22,882 nt of DNA from a virus. The notes beneath the pieces were generated by a model that saw only the letters and a list, made by a program, of their open reading frames with translations, was not told the DNA's origin and did no database searches. Below, piece after piece: positions 20,806-22,882 of the stretch. A program made the translations under genes and the position numbers. The first letter of the stretch is position 1. Each line of letters starts with the position of its first letter. Location: positions 1 to 22,882 of the IMG/VR virus record IMGVR_UViG_3300033153_007511; one strand, written 5' to 3'.

Positions 20806-20876
20806 GGTCAAGATCAATCCTCAACCTTATGTATATATTATACCACATTCACACTATATGTCAAGAAAAAAATGAA
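20806..20876 (-). repeat. 71-bp perfect direct repeat, second copy (partner 18866-18936)
   Basis: Identical over 71 bases to 18866-18936. Beyond it the two regions stay alignable with small gaps up to TATAAATG at 20903-20910, a one-base variant of the late octamer. No rightward gene follows, so that half looks vestigial. Confidence 0.95.
20837..20864 (-). promoter_or_regulatory. Leftward sigma70 promoter for the LRR gene unit
   Basis: Minus strand: TTGACA (20864-20859), 16-bp spacer, TATAAT (20842-20837), TGTGG before the -10; same sequence as 18897-18924. The leader is about 60 bases before ATG 20776. Confidence 0.85.
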
Positions 20877-20964
20877 GAAATGTGAAAATAATTTAAGAAA
20901 AATATAAATGATTGTTTTTATTGAAGTTTAATATACCCTAACACAAGGGCAAAAGGTTTGAAAA

Positions 20965-21234
20965 TTACTCTGAAATAGTTGCTATGATTTCATCCGCAGG
21001 AAGGAGTATAACATCCTCCCCATCGTGCTGAAAACCATCAACTGCTTTGTACCCCTGATAGATCACAACTTTGTCACCAAGATAACCTTTTAATCCTTTC
21101 ATGTTTCTTTTTTTCTGAGGATAATCGTTTTCTAGCAACATCCCAAGATCATTGTGTGTTGTCTCTGTATCCTCTATAACTTCATCAATAGGTTTAATAA
21201 CTACCCACCCCTCTGCTGGTTCAATAACACTCAT
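20965..21234 (-). CDS. groES: GroES-like co-chaperonin
   Basis: 89 residues. WVVIKPI (10-16) is the first GroES strand. DLGMLLEN (29-36) sits where the mobile loop and its hydrophobic GroEL-binding tripeptide are expected. GDKVVIYQGYKAVDGFQHDGEDVILLPADEIIATI in parts (53-87) matches the GroES C-terminal strands. The middle (KKRNMKGLKGY) is short and lacks the usual GEVxAVGxG strand and roof loop, so the dome may be reduced. Bacterial GroES has about 97 residues. It would cap the adjacent GroEL. Its ATG overlaps the groEL stop (TAATG) and its ribosome site GGGAGG (21249-21244) is made of the groEL codons for the Met-Gly tail. Confidence 0.85.
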   Translation of the reverse strand: MSVIEPAEGWVVIKPIDEVIEDTETTHNDLGMLLENDYPQKKRNMKGLKGYLGDKVVIYQGYKAVDGFQHDGEDVILLPADEIIATISE

Positions 21235-22865
21235 TACATCATACCTCCCATCATACTAGGATCCATCTGTGGCAATCTACCGCCGTCCTCTTCAACAATC
21301 ATAACAGACGTAGTGATTATAGTACCAGCAACAGAACTTGCATTAAGTAAAGAAGATTTAGTAACTTTAGTAGGATCAATAACACCCATTTTAAACATAT
21401 TACCGAATTTATTCGTTACTGCATTCCAACCATAGTTTTTACTGTTTTTTGTTAAAACATTTTTTAACACTTCTTCTCTGTTAGCACCAGCATTCATGGC
21501 AATAGTTTCTAGGGGACTAACAAGAGCATCAAGAACAATGTCCCTACCGTTCTTCTCATCATCAGTCTCAAAATTCAACTTTGCAATTTCAAGTTTTTTA
21601 TAGCAATGAGCAAGAGCAGAGCCACCGCCTGGAATAATGCCTTCTGCTACTGCTGCTTTTGTAGCATTAATAGCATCCTCTACCCTATCCTTTTTCTCTC
21701 TCATTTCTACTTCACTTGGTGCTCCAACCTTAATAAGAGCAACACCACCAGAGAGCTTTCCTATTCTTTGACTGATCATTTCTTTATCGTAGTCAGATGT
21801 TGTTGCTTCTCTCTGATTTTCAAGTTGTTTAACCCTAAATCTAATATTTTCATCTCTACCATTGCCATCAATAACAGTTGTGCTGTCTCGAGTGATAATG
21901 ATTTTCTTTGCCTCACCTAAATGAACAACACTTGCATCTGTTGCTTTAATACCATACTCAGATGAAATAATAGCACCACCAGTGAGTGTTGCAAGATCTT
22001 CTAATATATCCTTTCTAGCCATGCCAATTTCAGGAGCTTTGATAATAGCACCCGTAAAATTGTTTTTCATTTTATTCTGTACGAACATACTTAAAGCTTC
22101 TGGGCTTGCATCATCACAAATAATTATGATAGGTTTTTTCTTTTGTGATGCAACTTCGAGAACAGATTTAATATCTTTCAGTTGTTTCAATCTTTCTCCC
22201 ATTATCAAAATATAGGCATCCTCTAGTGTAGCAGTCATTTTCTCCATATCTGTAGCAAAGAAAGGTGACAACAAGCCTCTGTTGAATTCCAGTCCCTCTA
22301 CGATATCAAGATATGTTTCCATGCCCTGTGCTTCCTCTACAGCGACAACTCCCTCCGTCCCTACACATTCCATTGCCTTTGCGATAAGATCACCAAGCTC
22401 CCTATCATTGTTAGCAGAAATAGTAGCAACATCAGAAATATCATCAACTGTGTTAATAGGTACTGCCATTTTATCTAATTCTTTGAGGACAAATTCGACT
22501 GATTTATCGATTCCTCTTTTTAGAAAAACTGGGTTTGCTCCCTTGTCGATCACTTCAAACCCATTGTTAATGATTGATTGTGCAATACAACAACTTGTAC
22601 TTGTACCATCACCTGCAGTCTCGTTTGCTCTAAGTGCTGCTTCTTTTATCAATTGTGCTCCTACATCAGCAAGCTTATCATCAAGAGAAATTTCCCTTGC
22701 AACATAGTAGCCATCCTTTGTGATAGTAGGAATCCTAAATTCTAATTTAGACACAACATTTCTACCACCTGGTCCGAGGGTTGCACAAACAGCATCCCCA
22801 ACCACATTCACCCATTCGAGCAATTTTTCTTTCATTTCCTCGCCAAAAACAACTTGTTTTGCCAT
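21234..22865 (-). CDS. groEL: Phage-encoded GroEL chaperonin (Hsp60)
   Basis: 543 residues from ATG 22865, with AAGGAGG seven bases upstream; a TTG two codons earlier is not needed. It folds proteins in an ATP-driven double-ring cage. Nucleotide-site motifs: TLGPGGRNV (29-37), TKDGYYVAREI with Asp51, and AGDGTSTS (84-91, bacterial consensus AGDGTTTA). The region LSGGVALIKVGAPSEVEMREKKDRVEDA includes the Asp equivalent to E. coli Asp398 (in DRVEDA), followed by EGIIPGGGSAL. The apical domain is present (ALSMFVQNKM, TLTGGAIISSE). The tail GGRLPQMDPSMMGGMM is the usual Met/Gly-rich end. Length and motifs indicate a complete, probably active chaperonin. The gene order groEL then groES is the reverse of the bacterial operon. 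The promoter lies outside the window. Confidence 0.97.
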   Translation of the reverse strand: MAKQVVFGEEMKEKLLEWVNVVGDAVCATLGPGGRNVVSKLEFRIPTITKDGYYVAREISLDDKLADVGAQLIKEAALRANETAGDGTSTSCCIAQSIINNGFEVIDKGANPVFLKRGIDKSVEFVLKELDKMAVPINTVDDISDVATISANNDRELGDLIAKAMECVGTEGVVAVEEAQGMETYLDIVEGLEFNRGLLSPFFATDMEKMTATLEDAYILIMGERLKQLKDIKSVLEVASQKKKPIIIICDDASPEALSMFVQNKMKNNFTGAIIKAPEIGMARKDILEDLATLTGGAIISSEYGIKATDASVVHLGEAKKIIITRDSTTVIDGNGRDENIRFRVKQLENQREATTSDYDKEMISQRIGKLSGGVALIKVGAPSEVEMREKKDRVEDAINATKAAVAEGIIPGGGSALAHCYKKLEIAKLNFETDDEKNGRDIVLDALVSPLETIAMNAGANREEVLKNVLTKNSKNYGWNAVTNKFGNMFKMGVIDPTKVTKSSLLNASSVAGTIITTSVMIVEEDGGRLPQMDPSMMGGMM

Positions 22866-22882
22866 TCTCAATCCTCCTTATT

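Noticed and set aside
20930-20964. Terminator after the groES-like gene
   Set aside because: Only a 4-bp CCCT/AGGG stem without a T-run.
21606-22707. Several + strand open frames opposite groEL
   Set aside because: Ser-rich antisense shadows of a well-conserved gene, with no ribosome sites or promoters.

Overview
The window is part of the genome of a dsDNA tailed phage with a contractile tail (a myovirus with T4-like late genes). The direct evidence is a large terminase with both ATPase and nuclease motifs, a full-length tail sheath gene, a tail tube gene and a gp53-like baseplate wedge gene. Phage-encoded GroEL and GroES-like proteins are also present. The DNA is AT-rich. Genes are tightly packed, with strong AGGAG-type ribosome sites and many TAATG stop/start overlaps. 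The host cannot be named from the sequence; the -35/-10 boxes fit a bacterial sigma70-type host polymerase.

Layout. 1-612 (-): 3' part missing of a protein ending in NSGxx pentapeptide repeats. 755-10017 (+): terminase, a sheath homologue lacking its C-terminal core, two small structural/fibre-like proteins and a 1531-residue kelch protein with 24 blades. 10018-11003 (-): small early-type genes, with two apparently frameshifted mini-genes at the boundary. 11112-11579 (+): unknown gene, meeting a leftward winged-helix-like gene (11580-11876) with no bases between the stops. 12183-17883 (+): tail block with a two-helix membrane protein, a stand-alone homologue of the sheath C-terminal domain, the full sheath, a frameshifted HNH homing endonuclease and the tail tube. 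17968-18817 (-): three small overlapping genes. 18987-19397 (+): gp53-like wedge protein. 19510-22865 (-): unknown genes, a leucine-rich-repeat protein, then groES-like and groEL.

Two promoter grammars are visible. Leftward genes use sigma70-type promoters; four of the five share a TTGACA, 16-17 bp, TGTGGTATA pattern. Six rightward transcription starts are preceded by TATAAATA, the T4 late-promoter octamer. The two signals usually sit back to back as a short divergent early/late module, seen at about 673-726, 11042-11083, 18897-18956 and, with a decayed late half, 20837-20910.

The most unusual content is a set of three sheath-family genes (full length, N-terminal half only, C-terminal domain only). 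The N-terminal half is in the same operon as a giant protein that looks like four six-bladed propellers. I infer that the partial sheath proteins may be adaptors, initiators or caps. A second unusual element is an 87-bp sequence present twice in opposite orientation (11986-12072 and 19416-19502), with a strong hairpin in one copy. Three apparent single-base indels all lie in short homopolymers, so assembly error must be excluded before calling those genes broken.
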